The position numbers and the translations under genes are program-made. A stretch of DNA of 64,000 nucleotides. Origin: Ampelomyces quisqualis (lineage: Eukaryota; Ascomycota; Dothideomycetes; Pleosporales; Phaeosphaeriaceae). Below the pieces are notes generated by a model, which worked only from the letters and a program-made list of their open reading frames with translations, was not told where the DNA came from and ran no database searches. Below, piece by piece: positions 32,415 to 44,415 of this stretch. Where the stretch lies: contig JAGTXZ010000002.1 of the NCBI GenBank assembly GCA_018398575.1, positions 1,118,501-1,182,500 of the forward strand, written 5' to 3'. The stretch's first letter is position 1. The number at the start of each line of letters is the position of its first letter.

Positions 32415-34402
32415 GCTGGTGATGACTGGATGTAGATGAGCTTGGCTCGAAGACGGCCTCAGGCTATGAGTCACGGTAACTGGAGAGTCCACAGAGCCCG
32501 AGAGATCCTTTGGGACTAAGCGTGGATGCAGATACGTTCCAGGGTCACGTTCTCATTGACCGAGTAGAGGGAACGATTTTGCGTCCGCCAGATGCAGCAA
32601 AGCGATAGGCCAAAGGATGAAACGATACTGAAAAAGTGGAAAGGGCGCGGAGAGTCCCTTCGCAATGGCCCAGTATATAGAAGGCGCAGCAGTCGGAGTG
32701 AGACGGACGGCGGAGCGGCAAAAGACGCGAGAAGGGCGGGTGCACGTCGGAGAAAGAGGGGTCGAGGCAGCCTCAGGATCAGAAGCAGCGTAGGACAAGC
32801 GATTTAGGAGAAGAGGGAGTTTGACGGGCAAAGAGAGTAGAAGAGACGTCAAGCTGGTGGGCGTGAGTTGAACCACGCTGAAGATGGTGCTAAGCCCCAA
32901 TAAGCACGCCGACGTTGTTGCCTGGAGCGCCAAGCCTGCGCAATACGAGGGATGGCATTATTCGCACAATAGTACGCCGGGACGACGCCAATCTAGTGCC
33001 TGGGGGTGTGCAATAACCACTTGCTCGCGCATGCAGTTACGTCGGTGACGCGCGGAGGTCGAGACGAGACGGGATTCCAGTGCAATTATTCCATCGCGAC
33101 CGCTCTTTCTGCACTGTCGAGATCGCCAGAACACGCAAAAGGCCCCCCGACGAGCGGTCACATCGACTGCGCAGGGCGACGCCAGACCCAAACGGATTCC
33201 GGTCAGCACGCCAGCAGGACCCGAGCGAATGGGGAGCGTTGCGCTACCATGTGCTTAACAATCTGGGCGGTGGCTCAGTGCATGTGTCCTGCGTCCTGAC
33301 GGTCTGACCCTCCACCCTCCACTGCCATCATACACTGCACTGGCATCAGTAGCGCCTCCACTTCCCGTCTCGACATGATAAAGGGAGCATTCCTGCAGAA
33401 CACAGACTGCTCGAATCCGCGCTTTCGCCCTTTGACCCTACCTGCTGTCTTCATGGCCAACCGCGCCGTACGCGTAGTGCATGATCTAGGCGAGTGCCGA
33501 GCTACAGTACGTCAACTCTTTACCGGAACAAGTGGGGCCAGAGGCTCAGAGACCTGTCGAACCGTCAATTGTGGTTGACAGGGCTAGGGAGGGCTGACAT
33601 TGAGGGCGGCGGTTAGGGCGACGGGACAACAGATAAGGCGTCCAATAATGGTCGCCACTTGCTGCACATGCTTCGCCCTGGGAGGCCTGCCATCCGTCCT
33701 TTCTCGTGGATTACGTTATGTCTTCCTAGAAACCATTGTGTGCCCTTTTCAAATGGCAAAACTTTTGGACTGCTGTCGTGGACCAGGCATGTGTTGACAC
33801 TTGCGAGCTTTCACGATAGCTGGTGCTGTCGCTGGGAGACGCAACGTTTGTCTAGGTGTAGCATCACAGTTCTAAATATATACAACATCAACGGTGTTCT
33901 ACGGCTTTAGAGCTATGCGATTCAAAGCACGCAGTAGGGCTGATTGCACTCTCATGAGAATTGTGCCATAAAGAAATGGCATAAGCTACACCTTGTATGC
34001 TTGGCGTCGATGACGGGACAGACACAAGATGTGATACCACAGCAGCGTCAAATTTAATGGTAGTTGAGCACGTTGTAGTTATCTTACGCACATTCATGCA
34101 AATGTCGGACCAAATAAAAGCGAGAAAAATAGATTACATATGCTATTGTGAACTCTATGATCCTGGGGGAACAAAGTTCTCAACACAGGTTGCGAGTAGT
34201 GTTCATAACGAACTTAGACTTTTACCTAGACGCCAATGGAAATGTGACCCATATTGTCCTTGTACTATCGTTGCATCATCCCGAGGCCCAGGACCATTCC
34301 TTATACCGCAATGTACAAGGTGGCGGTCCACGTCTTACCATTGACATGTTCACATCAATTATACGAAACGCGAAGATGATCGGACTCCAAAGAGATCAAA
34401 GC
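32415..34402. other. Long upstream region of the C2H2 gene, no other gene seen
   Basis: Nearly 2 kb. The first 500 bases above the C2H2 start contain a Leu/Ser/Pro-rich minus-strand frame that is probably leader. 33900-34400 is the 3' flank of NSR1. Nothing else recognised. Confidence 0.45.
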
Positions 34403-35849
34403 TTAGTCGAAGCTCTTCTTCTGGCCCTTGAAGTCGCCGAAGCCACCACGGTTGGTTCCGAAACCGCCACGGCCACCACGGTCGCCTCCACGGCCGCGGC
34501 CACCGCCACGTCCGCCGCGGTCGCCAAAGCCACCACGGCCTCCGCCACGACCGCCACCGAAACCTCCACGACCTCCGCCGCGACCGCCGCCACGGCCGCC
34601 GCCGAAGCCACCACCGCCACCGTTGTCAGCGCGGGGAGCAGCATAGTCGATGCGGATAGCGCGGCCCTCGATTTCTTGGCCGTTCAAGGCCTCGAGGGCG
34701 GCAGTAGCCTCCTCGGTAGTACCGAAGTCTACATATCCAAAGCCCTTGAGCGCACCAGTGTCACGGTCGGTCGGGAGAGAGACGCGAGTAATGTTGCCAT
34801 ACTCAGCGAAGATCTCCTGGATACCGTCGTTGGAGCAGTCGAAGGAGAGGTTACCAAGGAAGAGGGTGTTGGCGGGTGCGCTGCGCTTGTCTCCGTACTT
34901 GTTGGCACGGGCGTTCTGGTCAGGCTTCTCGCGAGGAGTGCTAAAGTCAACGTTGAGAGGACGGCCGTCGAGCTCAAATTCGTGCATCTCAGCCTTGGCT
35001 TTAGCAGCGTCGTCGGCATTGGCGAACTCGACGTATCCGAAGCCCTTCGAGCGACCGCTTTCACGGTCGGTGATGACACGGCAGCCAATGATGTCACCGA
35101 AGTGCTCGAACTCGCGGCGGAGCCAATTCTCATCGACGTTCCAGCTCAAGCTACCGACGAATAGATTCTTGATGCCCTCAGATGCAGGAGCCTCGGTCTT
35201 TGTCTTCTTGACGGCAGGCTCAGGAGCAGCTTCAGCCTTGCGCTTCTTGGACGGCGCCTCCTCTTCGTCGCTGTCGGAATCGGTGGAATCGGAATCGGAG
35301 TCAGAGTCGGAAGCCTGCACGGATTAGCTTTGTTCGAGACTAGGGGGGACATGATCTACTAACCTCAGCATTGGACTTAGTAGCCTTGGCCGTTGGCTTC
35401 TCGTCCTCAGATGCGCTGCTGTCAGAGCCGCTATCATCAGAGTCGGAGCTGTCGTCCTTGGGAGCGACCTTAGCGGCACCGTTGGTTTTTACGCCGTTGG
35501 ATTTGGCGGCGGGCTTTGCCTCATCTTCGCTGTCGCTTGAGTCGGAGTCGGAGTCGGAGGAGTCGGCTTTGGCGGCGGCCTTGGTGGTCTTCTTCTCGAC
35601 CTTGTCATCCTCGCTGCTGTCGGAGCTGTCGTCCTCGTCCTCGTCGTCGCTGGACTCAGATTCGGACTCAGGCTCGGGAGTGGGTGTCTTAGCCTTCTTT
35701 GATTTCTTCTTTTCCTTGACAACAGCCTTGGCAATGTCCTTGCTCTTCGACTTGGGGGTCTGAGCTGGCTTCTCGACGCGGCCGGCCTTGACGCTTGCAA
35801 GTTGAGACTTCTTTTCCTTCTTGGAGTCGGTAGTCTTGGTCTTGCCCAT
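34403..35849 (-). CDS. nsr1: Nucleolin-like RNA-binding protein NSR1/Gar2
   Basis: Exons 35849-35364 and 35314-34403 give 465 residues; the 49-nt intron has a GTTAGT donor. Three regions are typical of nucleolin. First, an N-terminal Lys-rich segment and long acidic Ser/Asp/Glu stretches with CK2-like sites, to about residue 185. Second, two RRMs: RRM1 about 211-288 with RNP2 LFVGSLSW and RNP1 KGFGYVEF, and RRM2 about 315-392 with LFLGNLSF and KGFGYVDF. Third, a C-terminal RGG/GGR box from about 396, ending DFKGQKKSFD. NSR1/Gar2 acts in the nucleolus in 18S rRNA maturation and 40S assembly. Divergent from ALG6. Confidence 0.95.
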
Positions 35850-36750
35850 GATTGCGGTAGTGAACTAGATCTACAAGGTATCAGTGAACTGTGGTGGGCG
35901 AGAAAACGCCGATTTCAGCATGAGGTCAGAGGGGGGATGGCGCGGGGTCCATCGTGCGCGCACCAGATCCTAGAGGATGGTGGCTGCGCGAAAAGCCTGC
36001 TTCAACTGGATGTCTCAAATTGCGAAAAGCCCACTGGTATCTCTCGAGACCGCACGAAGCGGATGTCCCCTCAAGCCCACGGAATGCCCACAAGAGCCCA
36101 CAGAAGAATTGGCCTCAAGGCGGTGTGTTCCCACAAGTGCCGAGAAGACAAGACGATAACCATCATAGTAGCAAAAAGCCCTCAGATTGATCTTGCCGTG
36201 CTTTGACGAGCGATAAACGTGCCCCGCTGAATTTGTGTGTTAAGGAAACTCAACGCGATGCCCACTGACTTGAATGTGTTCTGGTAGATGCAGAGATGTA
36301 CTCTGTGTAAAGCCCTCAGTAGCGCACTAGAAGCCCTCGAAAAGCCCTCAAGTAGATCCCGAACAGATGATGTTCGAGGTAAAATGCGAAAAGGGTGGTA
36401 ATGGTGATGATGAGAGTGTGGACGGGGTGGCTGGCAACCTTTTTATCGGCGGAGCACTTTTCGCGCCAAGAGTTTGACTTTTTTGGCGGGTCCGCGGCCA
36501 AAGCTTCAGCGCTAAAGCCTAGCGCACCACGATCGCACCACGAATCCCTACCTCCGTATCAGCTGGAACTTGCCGGTGGATTCAACCGACCGATGATACG
36601 AATACACAGTACGTCTGGAGGGTGTCTGTGCCATGACTACGCAGTAGAACCGCCCGAACATCGTGAACGAATGCTGAATTCATCCGAGGATTATTAAGAG
36701 CTCCGCAGTACCTACGAGCCAGTTCCTCTTACCTGGGACGACTAGTAGAC
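35850..36750. promoter_or_regulatory. NSR1-ALG6 divergent intergenic with repeated AAGCCCTC
   Basis: 901 bases between start codons. AAGCCCTC occurs four times (near 36175, 36310, 36329 and 36340), with AGCCCAC variants near 36027, 36074 and 36095. The clustering suggests a protein-binding motif for the ribosome-biogenesis gene. Its resemblance to the Tbf1-type RCCCTA motif is only partial. Confidence 0.4.
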
Positions 36751-38547
36751 ATGGCATCGCCGGCTCATAAACCACGGAGAAGGAGAAAGATCGAAGAAGG
36801 CTCTCTGGCGCACGTAAACCACGGTACGCTCGATCTCGACGAATCTACAGATGCAACGAAGCCCGCTTTTCCGCTTGTCGCATTCCTCTGGCCAGCAAAG
36901 GGAACTGTGTCGCAATGGGTCACGATACCTCTGGTGCTGATGGTCGCGGGACTGTTCAGATGGACGACCAGCTTATGGGGCTACTCTGGTTACCAGTCTC
37001 CACCTATACATGGGGATTTTGAGGCTCAACGGCATTGGATGGAAATCACAAAGCACCTGCCAGTGTCGCAATGGTACTTCTACGACCTGCAGTGGTGGGG
37101 ACTGGACTATCCTCCTCTGACAGCATATCACAGTTGGATACTGGGCACGCTGTAAGTCTGCCTTCACAGCTAAACACATGTACAAACTGACCTTACCAGT
37201 GGTTCTGCTATCAATCCTGACTGGTTTGCGCTCTATGAGTCGCGCGCTCTCGACGATCCCGCTCTGAAAGTCTACATGCGAGCGACCGTCTTCGTTTCCG
37301 AGTACCTAATATACGTACCAGCCATGGTCATATTCCTCCGACGATACTCGAGAGTTGAGCGCGTCAACATATGGGAGTCTTCAATTGCTTTGGTGGCCAT
37401 CCTGATGCAGCCTGCCACTGTCCTCATCGACCATGGACATTTCCAGTACAACACTGTGATGCTCGGTTTCGCAGTTGCCACGCTGTCAAGTATGGTCGCG
37501 GGGCGACCCTTATGGGGCTGCGTCTTCTTCGTCGGCGCACTAGGCTTCAAACAAATGGCCCTTTTCTACGCGCCAGCCATCTTCGCGTACCTACTCGGCA
37601 TATGCCTATTTCCCAGGATCAATATTGTGCGATTTTTTGCTATCGCTCTCACGACGCTCGCAGCCTTCGCTGTGTTGTATTTGCCATTCCTTGCAGGTAT
37701 CGCATACGACGTCTACCGAGGGATCTCGCACGAAAGACTGCCTCCGCCGCCATTGATGGAAACACTTTCCGTAGACTGGGATACGCAAAGTTGGTACTAC
37801 CCCTTCGTTCTCCAGTTGACTCAGTCCATTCATCGTATCTTCCCCTTTTCTCGGGGCCTTTTCGAGGACAAAGTCGCCAATATATGGTGCACAGTGCACG
37901 TCTTCCACAAGCTCCACCGATACCCAATCGAATTACTCCAACGTCTGGCTCTCGTCGCAACTTCTGCCGCCATTCTTCCTCCATGCTTGATCATCTTTTT
38001 CAAGCCGGAGAGAACGCTACTGCCTCTTGCATTCGCCACGGTGGCCTGGGGCTTCTTCCTTTGCTCATATCAGGTTCACGAGAAGAACGTCTTGCTGCCA
38101 TTACTGCCTATGACGCTGCTTCTCAGCGGCAAAGAGGGCCTCTTGCCATCAACACGTGCTTGGGTGGGCCTGGCGAACATGCTTGGTGTCTGGACCATGT
38201 TTCCCTTGCTGAAGCGGGATGAGCTCCGAGTTCCGTACTTGGTCATCTCCCTCCTCTGGGCGTATCTAGTTGGACTACCTCCTGTATCATTCTCGGCATA
38301 TCACGAGGGCACGCGCGGCGGAATGGATCTGTTCAGCAAGATTCTGCACCTCAACATATACGTTGCCATGGTCGGATGGCACATTGTAGAAGCCTTTGTC
38401 GTACCTCCAGAGGATAAGCCAGATCTGTGGGTCGTGGCCAATGCAATTGTCGGAACTGGCGGATTTGCGATTTGCTACCTCTGGTGCCTGTGGCGACTGG
38501 TCACCAAGAGCGAAATCTTTGGCGCGGCGAAGAGCAAGACGCTTTAA
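36751..38547 (+). CDS. alg6: Dolichyl-P-Glc:Man9GlcNAc2-PP-dolichol alpha-1,3-glucosyltransferase (ALG6)
   Basis: Exons 36751-37151 and 37200-38547 give 582 residues; the intron is 48 nt. A basic N-terminus precedes the first membrane span (VTIPLVLMVAGLFRW). The luminal loop carries the GT57 signature HGDFEAQRHWMEIT and then WYFYDLQWWGLDYPPLTAYHSW. The first acidic residues of this loop are expected to be catalytic. Ten or more further spans follow, including the IDHGHFQYNTVMLGF loop, SVDWDTQSWYYPFV, and SYQVHEKNVLLPLLP near the C-terminal third, all typical of ALG6. The enzyme adds the first glucose to the lipid-linked oligosaccharide on the ER luminal side. The ALG6 signature DLQWWGLDYPPL favours ALG6 over ALG8. 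Confidence 0.95.
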
Positions 38548-38742
38548 GAAGGGAAGTGTGGCAGCGTCACGTGTGAGCCATTGTTTACCAGGATACCATT
38601 TAGATTTGGAGGGAAGAGCATCGTTATTTCACAGTGTACATATGATGCCACATATCCTTTTAACTGTGCGCCATCCCATGCTGCATATAGTACATTCTTT
38701 GCTGCCTCGTCGTATCGTATGTCGTGGACACCCGCCAGGCGA

Positions 38743-39007
38743 TTATATCTTGAATCCATACCCGGCCATGCACTGTTTGTACTGTCCCACGAGGTCGGCG
38801 CATTCCTTCTGGGCGTCGTTGGAGGTTGAGAAGAGCATGCACTCGTCGCGTTTCGCTTTCTCGTCGGTACATACGCAGCAGGGCTTCACCTGTTGACGTT
38901 CAGCATGGGATGCAGTGCCCTCGACGTAGTCATCAGACCTTCGCAGGCGCGGCGGTGTTCTTCAAGTCTGCGCCCATGTTGGCGGCGGTCGGTGGTGCTA
39001 TTGGCAT
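38743..39007 (-). CDS. cox17: Cytochrome c oxidase copper chaperone COX17
   Basis: Exons 39007-38939 and 38889-38743 give 71 residues; the 49-nt intron has a GTCTGA donor and a CAACAG acceptor. The coding exons are too short to show in a simple ORF scan. The mature core reads VKPCCVCTDEKAKRDEC, then STSNDAQKECADLVGQYKQC and MAGYGFKI. The CC copper site is present, and two Cx9C motifs form the coiled-coil-helix hairpin. COX17 carries Cu(I) in the mitochondrial intermembrane space to SCO1 and COX11 and is imported by Mia40. Length matches the family. Tail to tail with ALG6 and divergent from RNA1. Confidence 0.95.
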
Positions 39008-39367
39008 TGAATCAGCTGGGTCGCTCCCTTTGCGCCACGATGTGAGGAGCGCACCTGATGACATGGTGTGGATGTGTGGCGGAGGAGTGCGCTGTGCTTA
39101 GCAATCGGCAATTCCAGTGAGCTTTTAGACGGAGACATATGTCATCAGCCTGCCGGGCTTGGCACTCCCGCGGTCTGGTGCCGGTGCTGCCGCTCCCTTT
39201 GGTTGCCCTGCCGTGCCTGCGTGCTCTGCTGCAGGGATCTCGGCCCACGCTACGGAGTACTCGTGCAAATAAACCCCACCAAGGACCCAAAACACCAGAA
39301 TCGGACTACGACTATACCAACTATTCGCCCTTGACACTCTGACCATTCCTTTCCGAGGCTGTACACA
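39008..39367. promoter_or_regulatory. Divergent promoter region of COX17 and RNA1
   Basis: 360 bases between start codons. No specific site claimed. Confidence 0.4.
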
Positions 39368-40700
39368 ATGTCTGGGTCAAGGATCTTCTCCATCGAGGGC
39401 AAAGGCCTCAAGCTCACCACCGCCGAGGACATTGAGCCGCACATCCAAGACTTGAAGACCAACGACCAGGTCGAGGAGGTCAAGTTCTTGGGCAACACCT
39501 TGGGCGTGGAGGCCAGCGAGGCGCTAGCAAACGTCCTCAAGACCAAGAAGAACCTGAAGGTGTGTCGACGTCCCTCCCGGAGCACCACCACGACTGACAC
39601 ACCGCCAGGTCGCAAACTTTGCCGACATCTTCACGTCTCGTCTACTCTCGGAGATCCCGCCCGCGCTCTCCCACCTCGTCACCGCGCTTCTCGCCCTTCC
39701 CCAACTGCACTCGGTCGATCTCTCCGACAACGCCTTCGGCCTCAACACCGTAGCCCCGCTCGTCGACTTCCTCTCACAGCACACCCCGCTGCGCTACCTG
39801 TACCTCAACAACAACGGCCTCGGTCCCGCTGCTGGTGTCCTCGTGGCCGACGCGCTCACTGCCCTGGCCGCGAAGAAGGATGCTGCGCGCAAGGACGGCA
39901 AGCAGGTACCAGACCTGGAGCTCGTCATTTGCGGGCGCAACCGCCTCGAGAGCGGCAGCATGGCAGCATGGGCCAAGGCATACGCAGCAAACAACGGGGT
40001 CAAGACCATCAAGATGACACAGAACGGCATCCGTCCCGATGGCATCACGCATCTACTCACACACGGCCTCTCCCACCTGTCCAAGCTTGAGACTCTCGAT
40101 CTGCAAGACAACACCTTCACAGCCATGGGTGCCAAAGCACTAGGAAGCGTCATCGAGAAGTGGACACAACTGCGCGAACTCGGCGTCGGCGACTGTCTAC
40201 TAAGCGGCCGAGGTGGTGTCGCGCTCGCCTCTGCCCTCGAAAAGGGTGAGAACAAGCAGGTCGAGATTCTGCGCCTCCAATTCAACGAAATCAACGCCGC
40301 TGCTCTCGCTGGTCTCGCGTCCGCCGCAGCCTCCTCTCTCCCTGCTCTCCGTCGCGTCGAGCTCAACGGTAACAAATTCAACGAGGATGACCCGAGCGTA
40401 GAGAAGCTTCGCGAGGTCCTCGAAGCGCGAAAAGAGGAGAGCGGCGAGCACGAAGAGGACGAGGACTACTGGGGCCTGGACGAGCTCGATGAGCTTGAGA
40501 GCGAAGGCGAAGAGGAAGAGGAAAGCGATGCAGAGGAGAAGCGGGGCGATGATAGTGACGACGAGGGCGTCGAGGTGGAGGAGAGGGCTGCGCGACAAAT
40601 TATTCACGACAAGAAGGCGGAAGAGAGCAATGCAGCACAGGAAAAGGACAACAAGGTTGATGATCTCGCCAATGTACTGGCTAAGACTGAGATCAAGTAG
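39368..40700 (+). CDS. rna1: Ran GTPase-activating protein RNA1 (RanGAP)
   Basis: Exons 39368-39559 and 39609-40700 give 427 residues; the 49-nt intron starts GTGTGT. The leucine-rich repeats run from about residue 20 to 340, with LGVEASEALANVL, LHSVDLSDNAFG, RYLYLNNNGLGP, CGRNRLESGS, LETLDLQDNTF, ELGVGDCLLS and RRVELNGNKFNED in order. The GRNRLE segment includes the arginine and asparagine region known for RanGAP function. A Glu/Asp-rich acidic tail follows from about residue 350 and ends in a short charged helix. RNA1 stimulates GTP hydrolysis by Ran in the cytosol and maintains the nuclear transport gradient. Confidence 0.95.
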
Positions 40701-41113
40701 ACAGACCTTGTGTCGGTAGCGCGCAACCAAGACCTTTCGTGGTATGTATAGGTCATGTATATAGAACTGGCACGTGTGGATTAATTGGAGAGAAGATACC
40801 ATTGATGACACCTTGGTTACCTGGGGCCGACACATTCCTTGCACAATTTGCGTACTCAGCAAACTACTTTCGGTAGGAGACTCATGGTAATGTAATTTGC
40901 CCTGAACTTTTGTAATGGCACGGATGCCGATATCGCTATGTCAATATGACGTCCTTGTAATTATGTCGATCTGATGTCCATGTTGTATCGTGCCCATTGC
41001 TCCACCTCCCTGAGACCCGGATCGATCACTGAGCCAGTGCATCAGACCGGCACGTGGTCGACTTGCGACATCGATGTGGCTCTAGACCTAGCAACTATCT
41101 TTGGTTGAATACC
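40701..41113. other. Intergenic between convergent genes
   Basis: No recognisable feature. Confidence 0.5.
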
Positions 41114-42302
41114 TTAGTTAACCTCAATCGAAGGCTGGCTGTTCTCGCGCTTGTGAGCAGCTGCCATAGCGTGTGAGGCCAGGCCGCCCTTGTCGACATG
41201 GCCATGGACACGATGCTCGCAAGACTGGGCAGGAGCATTATCTTCCTTGCCGACCTTTTCAGGTTCATTCTTGATTTTCGGCTCCAAGGACATCTCGGCG
41301 AGCTTGAGGTTGACCTCGTGATCGTGCTGAAACTGCTCCATGCGTTGCTTCTGCTCCTCTGCGGAGCCATGAGCAGAGGCGTTGGTCGAATCACTGAGGG
41401 AGTCCTGACGCTTCTGGGAGACAACGGATTGAGCGGAAGCTGTCAAGCCGCCCATCTCCGTCTGACCACGAATACGCGCCTCACGGGAGTAGAGTAGGTT
41501 AGCCTCAGATCCAGTGACAGTGCTCTGTTCGATCTTGGGTTTGATGACCTCCTTGACCTTTTGCATATTGGTCTCCTTGTCGCGATGAGACTGCTCTTGA
41601 TTTGAGAAAGTCTTGCTGTTGGCACGAGAACGGCTGCTGACGGGGCTCGAGCCACTGCTCAAGGACAGCTGCCGCTCACGCTTGGCCGCGACAGACTGAG
41701 CGATGGACGTGATGCCTCCCTTCTCAGTGTGACCATGTGCACGGGCTTCGAGAGAATGAAGATGGTTGGCCTCCTCGATAGTCACGGTGCCTTCAGCAAC
41801 CTTGGGTTCGATCTTAGCGATTTCCTGTCGAAGCTCGGACTCGAGCTCGGGGTGCGGAGCATTGGTATGGCCAACAGCCTTCTGCATTTCTGTAATGTGA
41901 TCAGCTTGAGATGTCCTGAATTCCAACGAGGATGTGACCGAACTTACTGCTGACGACATTCTGGGCAGTTCTGAGGACCTCAGTCGTGACGTTGGTAGGG
42001 TTCTGATCGACTGCCACCTTCAAATCGTTGACGACTGTAAGGAGAGACGTGTGAGGAGCCTGACCCAACTGAGGATCCACTTCATGGATGACCTCGCTAG
42101 CAGCAGCAAATGCCTCAACGGCGGAGATGATCTTTGCCGTCCGCAAGTCGCCTGCTACGGCATTCTCGGATAGTCGGCGAGCATCCTCGGTGGTGATACT
42201 GGCAGGATCGTCCCTGAGCTTCTCGAGAACATGGTTGAGAATCCCTTGAAAATATTCATCACCAGTAGACTCGGGAGACTTCTCGGTGTTGATGGAGGAC
42301 AT
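41114..42302 (-). CDS. Seed-maturation-protein (SMP, LEA-like) domain protein
   Basis: Exons 42302-41948 and 41889-41114 give 376 residues; the 58-nt intron lies after NVVS. Three SMP-like repeats are visible, each with the core A(N)xLxSxEAR...G.T.KGG(I/L)xxxAQSV: ANHLHSLEARAHGHTEKGG, ANLLYSREARIRGQTEMGG and, degenerate, HRVHGHVDKGGLASHAM. The N-terminal part has related ITTEDARRLSE and VTTEVLRTAQNV segments. The protein is hydrophilic and charged, as expected for a LEA-type stress protein. SMP proteins are named from plant embryos, and fungal members are linked to desiccation or spore survival only by analogy. Confidence 0.75.
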
Positions 42303-44415
42303 GATGGAGGCAACAACTTGTGTGAAAGAGAATGGAAAAGTGTTTGGTTAGGAGCAGAGGCAATTTCAGGTTGAAGCTGTGATAGTCTGTCACCGTCTTG
42401 GTAGATGAAGTAGAAGCCCTTGGGTGTTGTGAGGTTTGTTGATATGTATTGTTTGGCCATGACGTGATGCTGCTGGGTCGAGCTTGTGGTATGGGGCAGG
42501 CACAAACGGAGACCACGCGCTTCACACCGCGCCTTCTCTTTTCTCATACTTCTGGCGTCCTCTTACATCATATCACCTCGTCATCTCGCCGCGCACATGT
42601 ATCTGACGTGCCTGTCGGCGAACGGCCATCAATTCATGCGCCGGAGACTTACTTTTCGGAAGAGAGAACAACTGCAACGTAACATGTGAAGAAAGTTGAA
42701 GAGGGGAATATAATTGGGCAATGAGAGATGCTTTCGCGCATTGCATATCATGGGACCTTGATCAGGAATACCTAGGTACTTACTTAGCATCTCGCACCCA
42801 CCCGCAAAGATTGGTCTCTTGTTCGACATCAGAGCTTGCCTTGGACTTCTACTATCCATAGTTAGCATCAGTAGAGTGTCATGGACCTCGTAGCCATTTT
42901 TTTGTTCAAAGACTCACCTTCCACTATTCGCGTGGAATCCGAGCTATTCGACGTGAATCTTTTGCACTCAATTGCCTACCAGTACGTACTGCGACACGGT
43001 TACAGCCTTCGAAATTCGAAAATGAGTTGTGAGTTGAGGAGCTCGTCTTTTTTCGCTGCTTTCAAAAAATGGCTATATAAGATTGATTGATTGATTGATT
43101 TGGTTTAACGCCCTTGAAAACCTCCCGAAGGATATGTAGGCGGGTGCGGCTCCAGACTTACAGTGTGGGAGCACTGCTGGATCGCACCTAGTCTATGGGT
43201 TGCGCGAGTGGTCTGATAGCGCTCTTCCGCCGGTTGAAGAAACTCTATGTACATTCAGGAGCTTTGGAAGCCAAGTGTGCGGGGGGGTGGTATGCCCGAT
43301 GATTACAGTGGCCGAAGGCCTATTGTTAAAGGAGAGAGATGAGAAAAGCCGTGCTAGGGCACGTAAGGAGCGTAGGCTACATAAGATCGACCCGTGGCGG
43401 GTTCATATCCATCGCCACCACCCAACCTTCTTCTCCCTCAATACCAGTGTTTCAATGCCTTTACATAATCTATCTGGCCGCGCGTACTTCATAGCGAGCT
43501 TAGATCTAGCTCGTAATGCCACCCCTTCTCTATGGCGGTAGCCAAGCCGATGGACGAGCACTCTTGTGTGTTCAATTTCATGACGAGTCGCGTTTTCATG
43601 CACAATTCGAGCATCAAGAAGACCGGAATAGAAGGGAATTAAGGATGGCAGCACAAAGAAAAGTCCTGACAGCTGTGAAGCTCTTGAGGTACTTGGCGGG
43701 GTTGTATCGACGACAATCGAGTTTCAGCCTGCCCCGGAATGCGAAATAAGTACCGTCACCGGCTACACCATGTTACAGCCTCAGGCTCGAGACAGCCATC
43801 TCCGGCTGCTCCCTCCACCTTATTGGCTGGACGTGAACTCCAAGCAAGATGCCTTCACTGCCCAGGCGGTCCGCGCCGCTACTGCTCGAAAACACCTATC
43901 AGCGTGCCTGCATGTCAGCTACAAACAGTTGCGCGCGTGGCGCAATGTCCTTCTCATACACCAGCGGCAAGCCTTTTGAGACATTATGGATCCTCTTCCG
44001 ACGTGCCTTTACAACTTTTCCACGAGGCGGCCAGGATGGTTCCCGTCGAGCTGGCAGAGCGGCGCCCAGTGGCGGAGACCACATGTGCGTGCACACCATG
44101 TTAATCCACTACGGCTGTCACAAACAGGTCGGGCCCACAATGATACGATCTAGCACAGGTGAGTTCTAGCTACCACTCATGATCCCGACAGCATGTGCGC
44201 CTACTTGTAACTTGAGGGCGGTCGCGATGTACTTGTGGCTCGTGTGAATAAGTTCTCGATGTTGGTCGCTAAAGTCTTCACTTCAGTAGTCTCTCGACTT
44301 ACACTTTGAGAACTATCCATGTCTCTTCTGCCCAGGCCTGGTGCCGTCTATCATTTTTGTTTCTATCGTAACGCAAACAACGTTCTTCATAAGCGAATTT
44401 CTAATCACAGACACT
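42303..44415. other. Gene-poor start of the accessory stretch
   Basis: About 2.1 kb without a supported gene. There is a short (ATTG)n run at about 43081-43100. Several 60-130 codon frames at 43400-44170 have no recognisable domain and may be relics. Confidence 0.5.

Noticed and set aside
34148..35164. 338-codon plus-strand frame, Ala/Thr/Val-rich
   Set aside because: It is antisense to the RRM and RGG region of NSR1; the repeat codons produce it.
37371..38222. 283-codon plus-strand frame
   Set aside because: Shifted frame inside ALG6.
43739..44169. Possible relic enzyme frames
   Set aside because: Frames of 60-120 codons on both strands; no motif could be matched with confidence.
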